Source of the DNA: Polyangia bacterium
Lineage (GTDB): Bacteria; Myxococcota_A; Polyangia; Polyangiales; Polyangiaceae
Assembly: GCA_030426145.1 (NCBI GenBank)
Contig: JAUHZF010000027.1
Coordinates: 1 to 44,954 of the forward strand
Length of the DNA: 44,954 bases
Direction of reading: 5' to 3'
Positions 23,150 to 32,137 of this stretch are shown here, in pieces. How positions within the stretch are numbered: position 1 is the stretch's first letter; each line of letters starts with the position of its first letter. The notes below the pieces were generated by a model. That model ran no database searches, was not told the origin of the DNA, and saw only the letters and a program-made list of their open reading frames with translations. The translations under genes and the position numbers were made by a program.

Positions 23150-24001
23150 TCAGCCGGCGCGGCCGCCGCCGTCTACGGGGCAGGGGGTGCGAAAGGATTG
23201 CGGCGGATGGGCTCTCCCGGCAATGCGGAGGTGCGACGATACGGTCGCGACGTCGAGCACGGTGGGCAGCACCTCGCGGCCACCGTCCGGGGTCATCACC
23301 AGGTAGACGGGCAGTCCCGACCGGCCGACTTGGGTGAGCAGCTCCGTGATGCGGGGATCCTCGTCGGTGAAGTCGGCCTTCACTGCGAGGATCCCGGTGC
23401 GGGAGAGCTCGTCGCGAACGGCCTCCGTCTCGAGGATCAGCCGCTCGTTGGTCTTGCAGGTGGGGCACCAGTCGGCCGTCACGTCTACGAAGACCGGGCG
23501 CCCGACCGCGAGCCAGGCTTGCACTACATCGGGGTCGTAGGGGGTCCAGGCGATGTGCGTGTCGGCGACCGAGGGCGCGACCTTCACCGGCGTACAGGGA
23601 GCCTTGGGAAGCGTGTTCACATCCCCCACAGCGATGGCTTCCCGCGTCGACGGCGAGAGGTCGAGCATGGCCGCTCCACTCCCGAGCGCGAAGGCGCCGA
23701 CCACCGTCGCGGCCAGAGCACGTCGCCAAACCGGGGGTGGGGTGGCGGGAAACACCCAGCGGCCAGAGGCCCAGAGGGCCACCGTGAGGACGAGGAGAAA
23801 CCCAAGGACACCGATCGCGGCGTCGTCGTCGAGCCGGGGGCGAAGGCGGGAGAAGCCGAAGATGGTGACCCCGAGCAGCGCGAACCCGAGGACGCGGCGG
23901 AGGAGCTCTCCGCGCTCAGCTTCGCGGCCGTGCACGCCGAGGGCGAGCAGACCGAGGAAGAAGACCACACAGGTGACGATCAGCAGGAGCGGGGTTGGCA
24001 T
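23150..24001 (-). CDS. Membrane thioredoxin-like protein, DsbD-gamma/TlpA type
   Basis: The protein has 283 residues, starting MPTPLLLIVTCVVFFLGLLALGV. Four hydrophobic segments (about 4-24, 38-52, 63-80, 93-113) form a membrane part much smaller than the eight helices of DsbD. The C-terminal thioredoxin domain (about 150 to 265) has the active site TADWCPTCK and the cis-Pro loop SGLPVYLVMTP, with NERLILETEAVRDEL after the active site as in the gamma domain of DsbD. It should be a periplasmic reductase that passes electrons to secreted thiols, perhaps to the triple DsbA protein encoded 5 kb away; that link is inferred. The gene lies in the same direction as the NfnAB fusion, 121 bases upstream of it. 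Confidence 0.8.
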   Translation of the reverse strand: MPTPLLLIVTCVVFFLGLLALGVHGREAERGELLRRVLGFALLGVTIFGFSRLRPRLDDDAAIGVLGFLLVLTVALWASGRWVFPATPPPVWRRALAATVVGAFALGSGAAMLDLSPSTREAIAVGDVNTLPKAPCTPVKVAPSVADTHIAWTPYDPDVVQAWLAVGRPVFVDVTADWCPTCKTNERLILETEAVRDELSRTGILAVKADFTDEDPRITELLTQVGRSGLPVYLVMTPDGGREVLPTVLDVATVSSHLRIAGRAHPPQSFRTPCPVDGGGRAG

Positions 24002-24092
24002 GACGACACCCAGTGCACGGCGTCGAGGCCCCGTCTTTTTCAGGCGCGGCCTGCCTTCACGCCTCAGGAGTCGCGACCGTCGCCGCTTGGGC

Positions 24093-24106
24093 TATATTGC
24101 CGAACG
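24093..24106 (+). promoter_or_regulatory. -10 element TATATT close to a GTG start
   Basis: TATATT (24093-24098) stands eight bases before the GTG at 24107. Initiation about seven bases downstream would put the first base of the mRNA at or next to the start codon, giving a leaderless transcript. No ribosome binding site is visible. No good -35 was seen. Confidence 0.4.
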
Positions 24107-25615
24107 GTGAACCGCGCGCCTTCGCTTCTCGTCGTGTCCATCGCGCTGGCTGGGTGTCACGCCTTGCTCGACCTCGACCGCTTTGCGCCGGCAGAAGGGG
24201 CGGGCGGGGCAGGCGGCACGGGTGGCGCCGGAACCGCAGGCGGGGGCGGGACCGGCGGCAACGACTGCACCAACGGGTGTCTGCGTTCCGTGCAGCGCTT
24301 TGGCGGTGCCGCCGACGAAGAAGGGCGAGCTCTCCTGAGGACGCTGGTCCAAGGCGATGCGCACGTGACGCTCGTCGGGCACTACCAGTCGAGTTTCGAC
24401 TTCTTGGGCACGCAGTTCGTGAACGAGAGTGGCATCGACTTGTTCGTCTCCCGCACCTCGCCCGACCTTTCCGTCATCGACTGGACCGATAGCTACGCCT
24501 CACCCGCGAACGAAAACGCTCAGGCCATCGCCTACGACGGTGACTCGACCTACATCTGCGGTGGGTTCGCGGGCACGTTGAACATCGCCCCGCTGACGCC
24601 CCTTTCTGCGACAGCGACCGACGCTGGCTTCGTGGTCAAACTCGGGAGCGATGGCGCACCCATCTGGGCCTACCCCATTCAGTCGAGTGACAAGGCCCGC
24701 TGCAACGCGGTCGCCGTGGACGATGCCGGGGTGTACATCGCTGGCAACTTCGAGGGGCAGCTCACCGTGGGGGCGACCATGGAAGCGTCGGTCGGCGCTT
24801 CGGATGGCTGGCTCATGAAGCTCGAGAAGGGGGATGGCAACCCGATATGGTTTCAGACGTTCGGGTCACCGAGCTCCGAATCGGTCAATACGTTGGCCGT
24901 GCGAGACGACGTGCTCTACCTCGGGGCGCGGTTCAATGGTGCAGTCGGAGACTTCTTCGGGGAGACGGACCTCGCGGTCGATACCATGAGCAACCAGAAC
25001 GACAGCGTGGTCGCCGCCCTCGACATCTCTGGAGCGGGGCCGGTGCTCAATTGGAAACAGACGTTCTCGGGCTCGGGCCAGCAGTCCATCGAGCAGCTGG
25101 TGGTCGACGCCAGTGGACGCGCCCATGTGGTCGGTTCCTTCAACGACCGTCTCGTGGTGGCCGGCGGCACTCCGGAGTTCGCTACCGACGGCGATGGCTT
25201 CTACGTGCGCCTGAGTGCATCCGGCAATCCGACCATCGTCGTTCCTCTCACGGGCCAGTCCGACAGCGCAGCGCATGCCGTCGCCGTCGACGAGTCCACT
25301 GGGGAGGTGGCCATCGGCATGTCGATTGGTCTCGACCTCACCGTGGGCGGGGTGGGGCGAACGCGGACCGCCGAGTCTGGGGCTGACGCGGGGGTGGTTC
25401 GGCTGGACGAAAACGGCGCCCTGGTGGCCATCCATTGGCTCGGTGTGGCTGGACACCATGAGATCTGTTGGGGGGTGGCCTTCGCTGATGATGGCGACAT
25501 CGTCGCCACCGGCTCGCTCGGCCCCGACGCCAAGGTCGACGGGGTAGCCGTCGACGCTGGCGGCGACCCCAACTCGCTCGACCTGTTCATCGCGCGCTTC
25601 CAGCGCGGGATGTAG
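24107..25615 (+). CDS. SBBP-type beta-propeller lipoprotein
   Basis: The protein has 502 residues from GTG at 24107; the frame is open for another kilobase upstream, but that stretch overlaps the thioredoxin gene and is not coding. The lipobox is ALAGC, followed by a Gly-rich linker (GGAGGTGGAGTAGGGGTGG). The mature protein is a chain of repeats of about 50 residues with the pattern of SBBP propellers: a Gly/Val strand (AIAYDGDSTYICGGFAGTLNI), then GFVVKLGSDGAPIWAYPI, and the equivalents GWLMKLEKGDGNPIWFQTF and GFYVRLSASGNPTIVVPL. Such proteins are surface or periplasmic scaffolds of unknown ligand. It is convergent with a paralogous propeller (22 bases between stops). Confidence 0.85.
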   Translation: MNRAPSLLVVSIALAGCHALLDLDRFAPAEGAGGAGGTGGAGTAGGGGTGGNDCTNGCLRSVQRFGGAADEEGRALLRTLVQGDAHVTLVGHYQSSFDFLGTQFVNESGIDLFVSRTSPDLSVIDWTDSYASPANENAQAIAYDGDSTYICGGFAGTLNIAPLTPLSATATDAGFVVKLGSDGAPIWAYPIQSSDKARCNAVAVDDAGVYIAGNFEGQLTVGATMEASVGASDGWLMKLEKGDGNPIWFQTFGSPSSESVNTLAVRDDVLYLGARFNGAVGDFFGETDLAVDTMSNQNDSVVAALDISGAGPVLNWKQTFSGSGQQSIEQLVVDASGRAHVVGSFNDRLVVAGGTPEFATDGDGFYVRLSASGNPTIVVPLTGQSDSAAHAVAVDESTGEVAIGMSIGLDLTVGGVGRTRTAESGADAGVVRLDENGALVAIHWLGVAGHHEICWGVAFADDGDIVATGSLGPDAKVDGVAVDAGGDPNSLDLFIARFQRGM

Positions 25616-25637
25616 CCCGTTTGCCCGGCTGTCGTCC

Positions 25638-27125
25638 TCATGGCGCGGGATCGACGACGACGACGAACGCGTCGAGCGAGCCCTGGGAAGCCACGGCGGT
25701 ACCGTCGAGCTCGACCGCACCGTGAAACCCGCCGAGGCCGACCACTCTCCCGTCGGGCAGCTCGAGGGCCTCGTACCCGTATTGATGGTCCGCCGGAGCT
25801 GGCATGGGCCGGTCGCCGACCATGTGCGTGAAGCGCGTGGAGCCGTCGGGGGCGAGACCCATGAAGGCGGCTTGGGGGCTCCCGGGCGCTCCCCCGAGAA
25901 CGCCGCACCCCCAGTCGACGCCAACGCTCGCAGGCACGGCGAACAAGAGGTCGTTGGTTGGGGTCACGCTCAGCGAGCGCAGGTTCTCGTTGCCGCTGCC
26001 GCCCCATTGCCGGACCCACTGACGCTTGCCGTCGCGGTCGAGCTTGATGAGGTAGAGGTCGAACTCTCCTTGGCTCTGTCGGATCTCCCCGGCGAGGCTG
26101 ACGCTGCTCGTGAACTGTCCAGCCGTGACGACGTCATCCTCTCCGTCGACCACGACAGTGCGTCCACGAACCGTGATTGGTGCTTCGAAGACATGACCCC
26201 AACGATAGCCGCCGGACGGGCCGATTCTAACCACGAAGGCATCCCGCTCATGGGGCGCCGCCGGCTTGCCCATGGCTCCGCCGCCAAAGTCGATGAGACC
26301 GTTGTGCGTGCCCGTGATGGCGATGGACCCGTCGGAGAAGACGGCGACGTCCTCGATGAGGTCCTCGCCCACGCCGCCGTAGGAAGCAGCCCAAAGCGGT
26401 AGACCTTGCGGGTCGAGCCGTATCAGCAGACCGTCCTTTTCGCCCGCGCTCACGAGGGTGTTCTCGCCCACGGTGATGTCTTCGACGAGGACGCCTCCGA
26501 CCACGATGTTGCCTGCAGCATCGACCGCGACCGAGGTCGCGTAGTCGAAACCGCTACCGGGGAAGAGCGAGGCCCAGACCGTCTGCCCATCGCCGTCGAG
26601 CTTGGCCACCAAGAGGTCGGTGTCAGCGGTGGCAGTGAGGACGATGCCGCCGAGGTCGATCGTACCGGCGGCATAGCCCACGAGCACGAGGCCACCGTCG
26701 GGGGTGACCGCGAGATCGAGGATCCCTTGGTCGGCGGCATCACCCAAGACCCGCACCTCGATGGGCACGAGGTCATCGTTTAGCGTGACGAGGAAGGCGT
26801 CGCGGTCGCCGTAACCCTCGGCGAGGACGGTGCCCCCCGAGACGATGTCGCCCTCGGTGCGACCGGCCACGAAGATGCGGCCGTCGGGGTGGAGCGCCAT
26901 GTGGTTCACGACGTCGGTGCCCATGCTACCGAAGGCGAGCCATGCCTCCTGTGACAGATCACATGGGTCAGTGCTCCCTCCGCCGGTGGTGCTCGCCGCG
27001 GTCGTGACCGAAGTGACGGTGCTTCCCGAGCCCCCTTGGCCCCCGGGCTGCGGGAAGAGGTCGACGCCGCTCCCACAGGCCACGAGGCCGACGGCAAAGC
27101 ACGGGATCATCCAGGTCTTGCCCAT
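25638..27125 (-). CDS. SBBP-type beta-propeller lipoprotein
   Basis: The protein has 495 residues; ATG at 27125 gives the signal MGKTWMIPCFAVGLVAC with lipobox GLVAC. A linker rich in Gly, Ser and Thr (about 40 residues) follows, then propeller repeats: FLVTLNDDLVPIEVRVLGD, LLVAKLDGDGQTVWASLFPG, GLLIRLDPQGLPLWAASYGG and LYLIKLDRDGKRQWVRQWGG, each preceded by a strand such as DGGLVLVGYAAG or DGSIAITGTHNG. The repeat type matches that of the convergent neighbour, so the two are probably ancient paralogues. Only a few Cys are present. No catalytic site is visible; ligand unknown. Confidence 0.85.
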   Translation of the reverse strand: MGKTWMIPCFAVGLVACGSGVDLFPQPGGQGGSGSTVTSVTTAASTTGGGSTDPCDLSQEAWLAFGSMGTDVVNHMALHPDGRIFVAGRTEGDIVSGGTVLAEGYGDRDAFLVTLNDDLVPIEVRVLGDAADQGILDLAVTPDGGLVLVGYAAGTIDLGGIVLTATADTDLLVAKLDGDGQTVWASLFPGSGFDYATSVAVDAAGNIVVGGVLVEDITVGENTLVSAGEKDGLLIRLDPQGLPLWAASYGGVGEDLIEDVAVFSDGSIAITGTHNGLIDFGGGAMGKPAAPHERDAFVVRIGPSGGYRWGHVFEAPITVRGRTVVVDGEDDVVTAGQFTSSVSLAGEIRQSQGEFDLYLIKLDRDGKRQWVRQWGGSGNENLRSLSVTPTNDLLFAVPASVGVDWGCGVLGGAPGSPQAAFMGLAPDGSTRFTHMVGDRPMPAPADHQYGYEALELPDGRVVGLGGFHGAVELDGTAVASQGSLDAFVVVVDPAP

Positions 27126-27302
27126 GCGAATGCTGTCAGCAACTCTCGTACCACACTGCAACCACACGGAATCCGCCATGGCCGTCGCCAGGGCTGTGCC
27201 GCCCTGTGACGGGCGCTGAAAACAAAGTGGCCACGCGAAGAGGTCCTCGGGCCCGGAGTGACCGGGATGCAGTCATCCTGCCTCCTCATGTAGCCTGCGG
27301 CG

Positions 27303-28020
27303 ATGATGCATCGCCTCTCGACCCTCGGCATCGCAAAACGACGGGAACTGGGGCTCGCGCATCTTCGTCCCCGTGCTGCCCCGCGAGGGGCTGCGTCTAT
27401 GGGATCCCGACGGCAATGGGAGGCTCGACATCCTGCTCAACGGTGTTTGGCTCGAGACCCCGGCCGATCCACAGAACGAGGCCTTCGCCCTCCACCCCAT
27501 CAAGGGCATGGAGGACTGGTACGCGCCGGATGACACGACGGCTTCGATTCGCGACTACGCCTGCAAGGTCGACGTGGCCGACTTCAACCGCGACGGAAGG
27601 GTCGACCTCGTCATCACCAATGCGGAGGAGCTGTCGGCCAGCTCGCCCAGCAAGCCGCACGGGATCTCGGTCTTCCTCCAGCCGCCTGATCCCATCGGCG
27701 ACACATGGACCGAGATCACCGTCACCACCGATCACTTCGCGTGGCACACCTTGATGGTCGCCGATTTCGACGTCGACGGCTCAGCCGATCTGCTCACCGC
27801 GATCTCGGCCGTCGGTCAGGATAATGCCGGCGATCGCATCAGCCTCTGGCTCAACGACGGCACCGGCAGTGCTTTCGGCGAGCAGTCGCTCAGCACTGGC
27901 GAGACCGTCTACCAAGGGATCATCGGAGACGCGGACGGCGATGGCGATTGCGACTTCCTCGCCCCCGACCATTTCGACGCGGGTCCCGTCCGCTACTTCG
28001 AGAACACGACCGCCCCGTAA
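27303..28020 (+). pseudogene. FG-GAP/VCBS repeat protein, frameshifted near its start
   Basis: The main frame is open from 27307 to 28020. It encodes calcium-binding FG-GAP repeats (DPDGNGRLDILLNGVW; DFNRDGRVDLVITN; DFDVDGSADLLTAI; DADGDGDCDFLAPD). Similarity to such repeats, and full G/C third positions, already begin at GNWGSRIFVPVLP, upstream of the first usable start (GTG at 27373, no ribosome site). The ATG ATG pair at 27303 lies in another frame and reaches the main one only if a base is lost in the run AAAA at 27335-27338. Even then no signal peptide appears. It is either a frameshifted, 5'-truncated remnant or a sequencing error in the run. A short product from GTG 27373 (215 residues) cannot be excluded. 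Confidence 0.6.
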
Positions 28021-28032
28021 ACCATCAGCGGG

Positions 28033-28896
28033 TCACGTCGAGCTCGCGAGCATGTTGGCCACGGCCTGCTCGAGCCCGATCTCGCCCCGTCGAATGCGGT
28101 TCGGGAACTCGAAGTCGAGCTGACCCGCGTTCATCGTCTCGAACATCTCGCGGTAGAGGGGACCGAATCCCGCCAGGCCCAAGTCGCGGAAGGTCGGTTC
28201 CACCGCTTCGAGGGGGGCGTAGGACGGCTCCACCTCGCGCCCGAGGGCAGCGCCGAAGGCGCGCGCGGCATCGGCGGCGTCGTATTCGCCTGCGCCGGCG
28301 AGCTCGACGACCTCGGGGCCGCCTTCGACGAGAAGCTCGGCCGCCGTACGGCCGATGTCGACCACGCTCACCATGGTGACCTTGGCGTCGGGGGTCATGA
28401 ACGTGGGCAGCACACCGTCTTTGGCGGCCGCTTCGGCACCCATGCCCCAGTTCTCGGCGAAGTAGGCGGCGCGAAGGGCGATGAGCTCGGTGCCCGTGGC
28501 GCGGAGCTTTCGTTCACCATCGCCTACGCTGAGGATGGGTCCGGTGCCGCTGGGCAAGTGCGCAGCGACCGATGACAGGTAGACCACCCGCTTCACCCCG
28601 CTGGCCTTCACCGCAGCGGCCAGCTCGTCGTTGAAGGCGATTCGGTTGGCCAGGTAGTTCTCCTGCACCGCGTAGTTCGGCGGTGTGAGCAGGTAGGCGG
28701 CATCCACCCGCTTCAGCGCGGCGGTCAGCGTCTCGACGTCGTCGAGCGCGCCGACCACCACCTCGGCGCCGCGTTCGCGCCATGGGGCGCCCTTCTCCTC
28801 GCTTCGCACGAGCGCGAGCACCTTCTCGCCTTTCGCCAAGAGGGTCTTCGCTACCACGCTTCCCGTGTTTCCCGTTACTCCAGCTACCAGAATCAT
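28033..28896 (-). CDS. NmrA-family NAD(P)-binding protein
   Basis: The protein has 287 residues; ATG at 28896 follows AAGGA by nine bases. The Rossmann motif is at the start (MILVAGVTGNTGSVVAKTLL), and the family features follow: LALVRSEEKG as the dinucleotide end of strand 2, LLTPPNYAVQENY, and VKRVVYLSSVAAHLP where the Tyr-Lys pair of true SDR enzymes is missing. It is an atypical SDR of the NmrA/NAD(P)H-azoreductase type, which acts as a quinone/azo reductase or as a redox-sensing regulator. The gene is divergent from a LysR-type regulator across a perfect palindrome, so it is likely that regulator's target. It ends 12 bases from the FG-GAP gene, convergently. Confidence 0.88.
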   Translation of the reverse strand: MILVAGVTGNTGSVVAKTLLAKGEKVLALVRSEEKGAPWRERGAEVVVGALDDVETLTAALKRVDAAYLLTPPNYAVQENYLANRIAFNDELAAAVKASGVKRVVYLSSVAAHLPSGTGPILSVGDGERKLRATGTELIALRAAYFAENWGMGAEAAAKDGVLPTFMTPDAKVTMVSVVDIGRTAAELLVEGGPEVVELAGAGEYDAADAARAFGAALGREVEPSYAPLEAVEPTFRDLGLAGFGPLYREMFETMNAGQLDFEFPNRIRRGEIGLEQAVANMLASST

Positions 28897-28976
28897 GTCG
28901 TCGTCCTTTCTTTCGTTGGGGTCGACATCGATATGGGGCTCGCCCGGTGGTGATTCCAGTTCATCTGGCTCATAGG

Positions 28977-28999
28977 CAAATTGCGCGCGGCGCAATTTG
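28977..28999. promoter_or_regulatory. Perfect palindromic operator between the NmrA and LysR-type genes
   Basis: CAAATTGCGC (28977-28986), three bases, then GCGCAATTTG (28990-28999) form a perfect ten-base inverted repeat. It contains the T-N11-A core typical of LysR-type sites. It lies 17 bases before the LysR-type gene and 80 bases before the NmrA gene, the standard place for autorepression plus activation of the divergent gene. Confidence 0.8.
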
Positions 29000-29016
29000 G
29001 TGCCAGGACTCCGGTC

Positions 29017-29907
29017 ATGCCGACCACTCGACTGCGTGAGGCGGATCTCGATCTGCTGGTGGTGCTCGATGCGCTGCTCGATGAGGAGCACGTGGGACAC
29101 GCCGCTCAACGGATGGGCTTGACGCCGTCGGCCGTGAGTCGAGCCCTCGGGCGGCTACGTCTGCTCTTCGACGACGAGCTCTTGGTGCGAACCGGTCACG
29201 GGATGCTGCCCACCGCTCGCGCCAAGGCGCTGCGGGGACCCCTGCGTCGATGGCTGCTCGACGCGGACCGGCTGCTGCAACCCAACGCCTCGTTCGACCC
29301 CGAGACCGCCCAAAGGAGCTTTCGCGTAGCCACGGCCGACTACGGGGCGCTGGTCATCGTGGAGCCGCTCTTCCACGAGGTGGTTCGAAGCTATGACGGC
29401 ATCGACGTCGACGTATCTCCCTTCGACGCAGCGGCCGATCACGCGCTCGAGGCCGGTGAGGTCGACCTCGTGATCGGCCCGCGTCGCCCGAGCGCCGTCG
29501 GTGTGATCTGGTCCGAGATCTTCGCCGACGACTTCGTCTGTGTCGTATGGCGCGACCACCCGGTGAAGCGCCTCACCATGGCGCGCTACCTCGAGCTCCC
29601 CCACGTGCTCGTGGCCCCCACCGGCCGTCCTGGCGGTCTGGTCGACGACATCCTCGCGGCCCAGGGCCTCCGGCGTCGCGTCGCTTTGCGAACGCCGGCC
29701 TTTCTCAGCGTGCCCGGAGCCTTGGTGGGGGGACCCTGCATCACCACCCTCCCACGTCGCATCGCCGAGCTCTTCGCGAGCCAACACCCGTTGCGCATCC
29801 TCGAGGCGCCCCTCGCCTTGCCTGCCTTCACCATGTGTTGCGGCTGGCACGAGGTGCACCGTCACGATCCGGCCCATCAGTGGCTTCGCCAGCGCTTGCT
29901 CGCGTGA
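29017..29907 (+). CDS. LysR-type transcriptional regulator
   Basis: The protein has 296 residues from ATG at 29017. The HTH is typical: LDLLVVLDALLDEEHVGHAAQRMGLTPSAVSRALGRLRLLFDDELLVRTG. The effector domain (about 90 to 296) has FRVATADYGALVIVEPLF at its start and DLVIGPRRPS in the middle, which places it in the group of regulators that also includes NodD- and PcpR-like members (DPELVRTGHGMLPT-type motif). It faces an NmrA-family gene across a perfect palindrome, the classical arrangement for a regulator and its redox-enzyme target. The inducer is unknown; quinones or aromatics would fit the target family. Confidence 0.9.
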   Translation: MPTTRLREADLDLLVVLDALLDEEHVGHAAQRMGLTPSAVSRALGRLRLLFDDELLVRTGHGMLPTARAKALRGPLRRWLLDADRLLQPNASFDPETAQRSFRVATADYGALVIVEPLFHEVVRSYDGIDVDVSPFDAAADHALEAGEVDLVIGPRRPSAVGVIWSEIFADDFVCVVWRDHPVKRLTMARYLELPHVLVAPTGRPGGLVDDILAAQGLRRRVALRTPAFLSVPGALVGGPCITTLPRRIAELFASQHPLRILEAPLALPAFTMCCGWHEVHRHDPAHQWLRQRLLA

Positions 29908-29951
29908 ACCGTCATTGGCGTTCTGGGGCAGGTTCGTGACACCATGATGAC

Positions 29952-30989
29952 ATGCGGTTCGTGGGCCTCGGAGCGCTCGTCCTGACGGCGTGCACGTCGT
30001 CGCAGCCGATGGTCGAGCCCGACCCGGCACAGACCTGGCCGCCATGGCGCGAACCCATCGCCCACCCGCTCGACGACGCGCTGCGCTTTCACGAGGTGCA
30101 GGCCAAGTCGACGCACAACAGCTACCACCTCGAGAAGCCCGACAACGACCTCGTCGACTGGGCCTACTCACACCTGCCGCTGGCCCAGCAGTTCGATACG
30201 CAGGGGGTACGGCACATCGAGCTCGACGTGCGGCGGGACACCACGACGGGTGCCTTCGAGGTCTTCCACCTCGGCTTGATCGACGAAGAGACCACCTGCC
30301 GACAGTTCACGGTTTGTCTCGAGCAGGTGGCGTCGTGGTCGTGGGACCATCCAGGACACCATCCGCTGGTGGTCCAGCTCGAGATCAAGGACGCTTTCCC
30401 GCCGGGCGACGAAGAGAGCTACATCGAGGCCTTGCACGATGCGATCGAGAGCGTGATCCATCCCGAGCAACTGATCACCCCCGCCGAGATCCGCGGCGAC
30501 GCGGCCAGCCTGGGCGAGGTCATGGCAGGTGATGGCTGGCCCACGCTCGGCGAGCTGCGCGGGCGAATCCTGTTCACCCTCGACGATGGCGGGGAGAAGC
30601 GGCGCGTCTACACACACGACCTCACCAGCCTCGAAGGGCGACTCATCTTCGCGGCGGGCAGTCCGTCCGACCCCTTCGCCGCCGTCGCCGTCATCAACGA
30701 TCCTGTGAGCGGGGCCGACGCCATCGCGGAGGCCGTGGCCGCTCATCTCCTGGTGCGCACCCGCGCCGACGCCGACGTGGCCGATGTGCTCGCCGGCGAT
30801 ACCACCCGTCGTGAAGCCGCGCTCGCGAGCGGGGCTCACTTCGTGACCACCGACTTCCCGGGCCCCGTCGACGCGCACGACTACGTGCTCGAGATCCCCG
30901 GCGGCACGCCGTCCCGCTGCAACCCTGTGAGCGCCTCCGCCGACTGCACCGCCGTCGCGCTCGAGGACCCCGCACGCCTCACACGTTGA
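29952..30989 (+). CDS. Calcium-dependent PI-PLC-like lipoprotein
   Basis: The protein has 345 residues. A short signal ends in the lipobox LTAC (MRFVGLGALVLTAC). The mature domain is a PLC-like TIM barrel of the calcium-dependent phosphoinositide phospholipase C family: AKSTHNSYHLE carries the first catalytic His, GVRHIELDVRRD the Glu/Asp metal ligands, and FEVFHLGLID the second His. A later strand (HHPLVVQLEIKDAF) supplies a further acidic ligand. Such enzymes hydrolyse phosphoinositides or related phosphodiesters outside the cytoplasm. The signal type implies anchoring in the envelope. The next lipoprotein gene starts six bases after the stop, so the two are probably co-transcribed. Confidence 0.85.
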   Translation: MRFVGLGALVLTACTSSQPMVEPDPAQTWPPWREPIAHPLDDALRFHEVQAKSTHNSYHLEKPDNDLVDWAYSHLPLAQQFDTQGVRHIELDVRRDTTTGAFEVFHLGLIDEETTCRQFTVCLEQVASWSWDHPGHHPLVVQLEIKDAFPPGDEESYIEALHDAIESVIHPEQLITPAEIRGDAASLGEVMAGDGWPTLGELRGRILFTLDDGGEKRRVYTHDLTSLEGRLIFAAGSPSDPFAAVAVINDPVSGADAIAEAVAAHLLVRTRADADVADVLAGDTTRREAALASGAHFVTTDFPGPVDAHDYVLEIPGGTPSRCNPVSASADCTAVALEDPARLTR

Positions 30990-30995
30990 CGCACC

Positions 30996-32111
30996 ATGCA
31001 CTGCCGATGCCTCCTCGCCCTTGCGCTGCTGCTCCCGGCTTGTGGGGCGCCCTCGTCGGAGCGTGACCCGAGCACGGCACCCGACCCGCCGACGAAAGAA
31101 CCCTCGCACCACGCCCCGTCGTCACCGAACTGCACGCTGGCGGCGCAGGTCGACGACCTTTCGATCGACCTGCGTTCGGACGAATGGCCGGGCATGTCCA
31201 TGGGGAACGTTCTCCAGGGCGATGTCGAGGTATTCTTCGACCCAGCGACGCCGGAGAGAGCGCGCGTGCGTGCCTCGCGCTTCGGCCTCACCATTCGCGG
31301 CTGGGCGGTGGCGCGCGACGTGCCGCTCTACTCGAGAGACGCGCCGACATTCGATGAGGTGCTGTTTCCGGATGGGTTGGTGACGGTGCGCTTCGCTGGC
31401 CACGCACCGAACCGAATGGTGCGCGTGGTCTACGACCGCGACGCGGGGTCGCTCGCCGCCCCCGTCGATGCGGTGCTGGCGTGCGACGCGCTCTCGCTCG
31501 AGAAGGTGACGCATCCTCCACGCATCGGTGGTCCGCTGCCGCCCCGCGTGGCGACGCTCCAGCGAGTCCATCGCGAGGAGGGTGAGGTCGGCGTCGAGGT
31601 GGCCTCCGAGCCAGGGGGGCCTGCGCGTGTGGTGCTCACCACCATCCAGGAGGTGGGGCTGCTCGAGCGTCAAGGCGCCTACCAGAACGTGCTCGTCGAG
31701 CTGGAGCATGCGCTGGTTCGTGGGTGGGTGTCGGCCGACGACGTGCAGGATTCGGAACCACGCCGGTACGAGCCCAAGAGGCGGCCCGAGCATCTCCAGC
31801 CATCGACGCCGGTGGCGCCGAGTGTGCCCCAGGAGGTCATCCGCTGTCCGCACCCCGTCACCGTGTACCTGACGGCCTATACCCGCGACGTCGAGGCCTA
31901 CACGCACCCCATCGTCATCGGAGAGCTCGCGGCGCAGACTCCCTTCCAGGCCTCGCTCGAGGTTGGCCCCTACGGCAAGCCGCAGGAGCCGATGCGCTAC
32001 CTCGAGCGCTTTGCCGTCGAGCCCGTCTTCTACCCCGCGCTCGAGCTAGGCGTCGCCGAACGTGAGCTCGAGGGGTGCCTCAACGTACCCGAGCTCGAGT
32101 TCATGGAATAG
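30996..32111 (+). CDS. Lipoprotein of unknown function
   Basis: The protein has 371 residues. The signal peptide ends in LLPAC (MHCRCLLALALLLPAC), followed by a Pro/Ser/Thr linker. The mature part seems to hold SH3-like beta modules (FGLTIRGWAVARDVPLYSRD; GAYQNVLVELEHALVRGWVSADDV), the look of surface-exposed SH3b domains that bind wall components. A central Pro-rich region precedes a C-terminal domain (VTVYLTAYTRDVEAYTHPIVIGEL). No enzyme motif was seen. It lies directly downstream of the PI-PLC-like gene and may work with it at the envelope, which is inference from spacing only. Confidence 0.75.
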   Translation: MHCRCLLALALLLPACGAPSSERDPSTAPDPPTKEPSHHAPSSPNCTLAAQVDDLSIDLRSDEWPGMSMGNVLQGDVEVFFDPATPERARVRASRFGLTIRGWAVARDVPLYSRDAPTFDEVLFPDGLVTVRFAGHAPNRMVRVVYDRDAGSLAAPVDAVLACDALSLEKVTHPPRIGGPLPPRVATLQRVHREEGEVGVEVASEPGGPARVVLTTIQEVGLLERQGAYQNVLVELEHALVRGWVSADDVQDSEPRRYEPKRRPEHLQPSTPVAPSVPQEVIRCPHPVTVYLTAYTRDVEAYTHPIVIGELAAQTPFQASLEVGPYGKPQEPMRYLERFAVEPVFYPALELGVAERELEGCLNVPELEFME

Positions 32112-32137
32112 AACCGGCTCCCGCACGAAGACCCTGG

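Noticed and set aside
23054..24106. Upstream extension of the propeller lipoprotein to 853 residues
   Set aside because: It is antisense to the thioredoxin gene, and the lipobox signal peptide starts at 24107.
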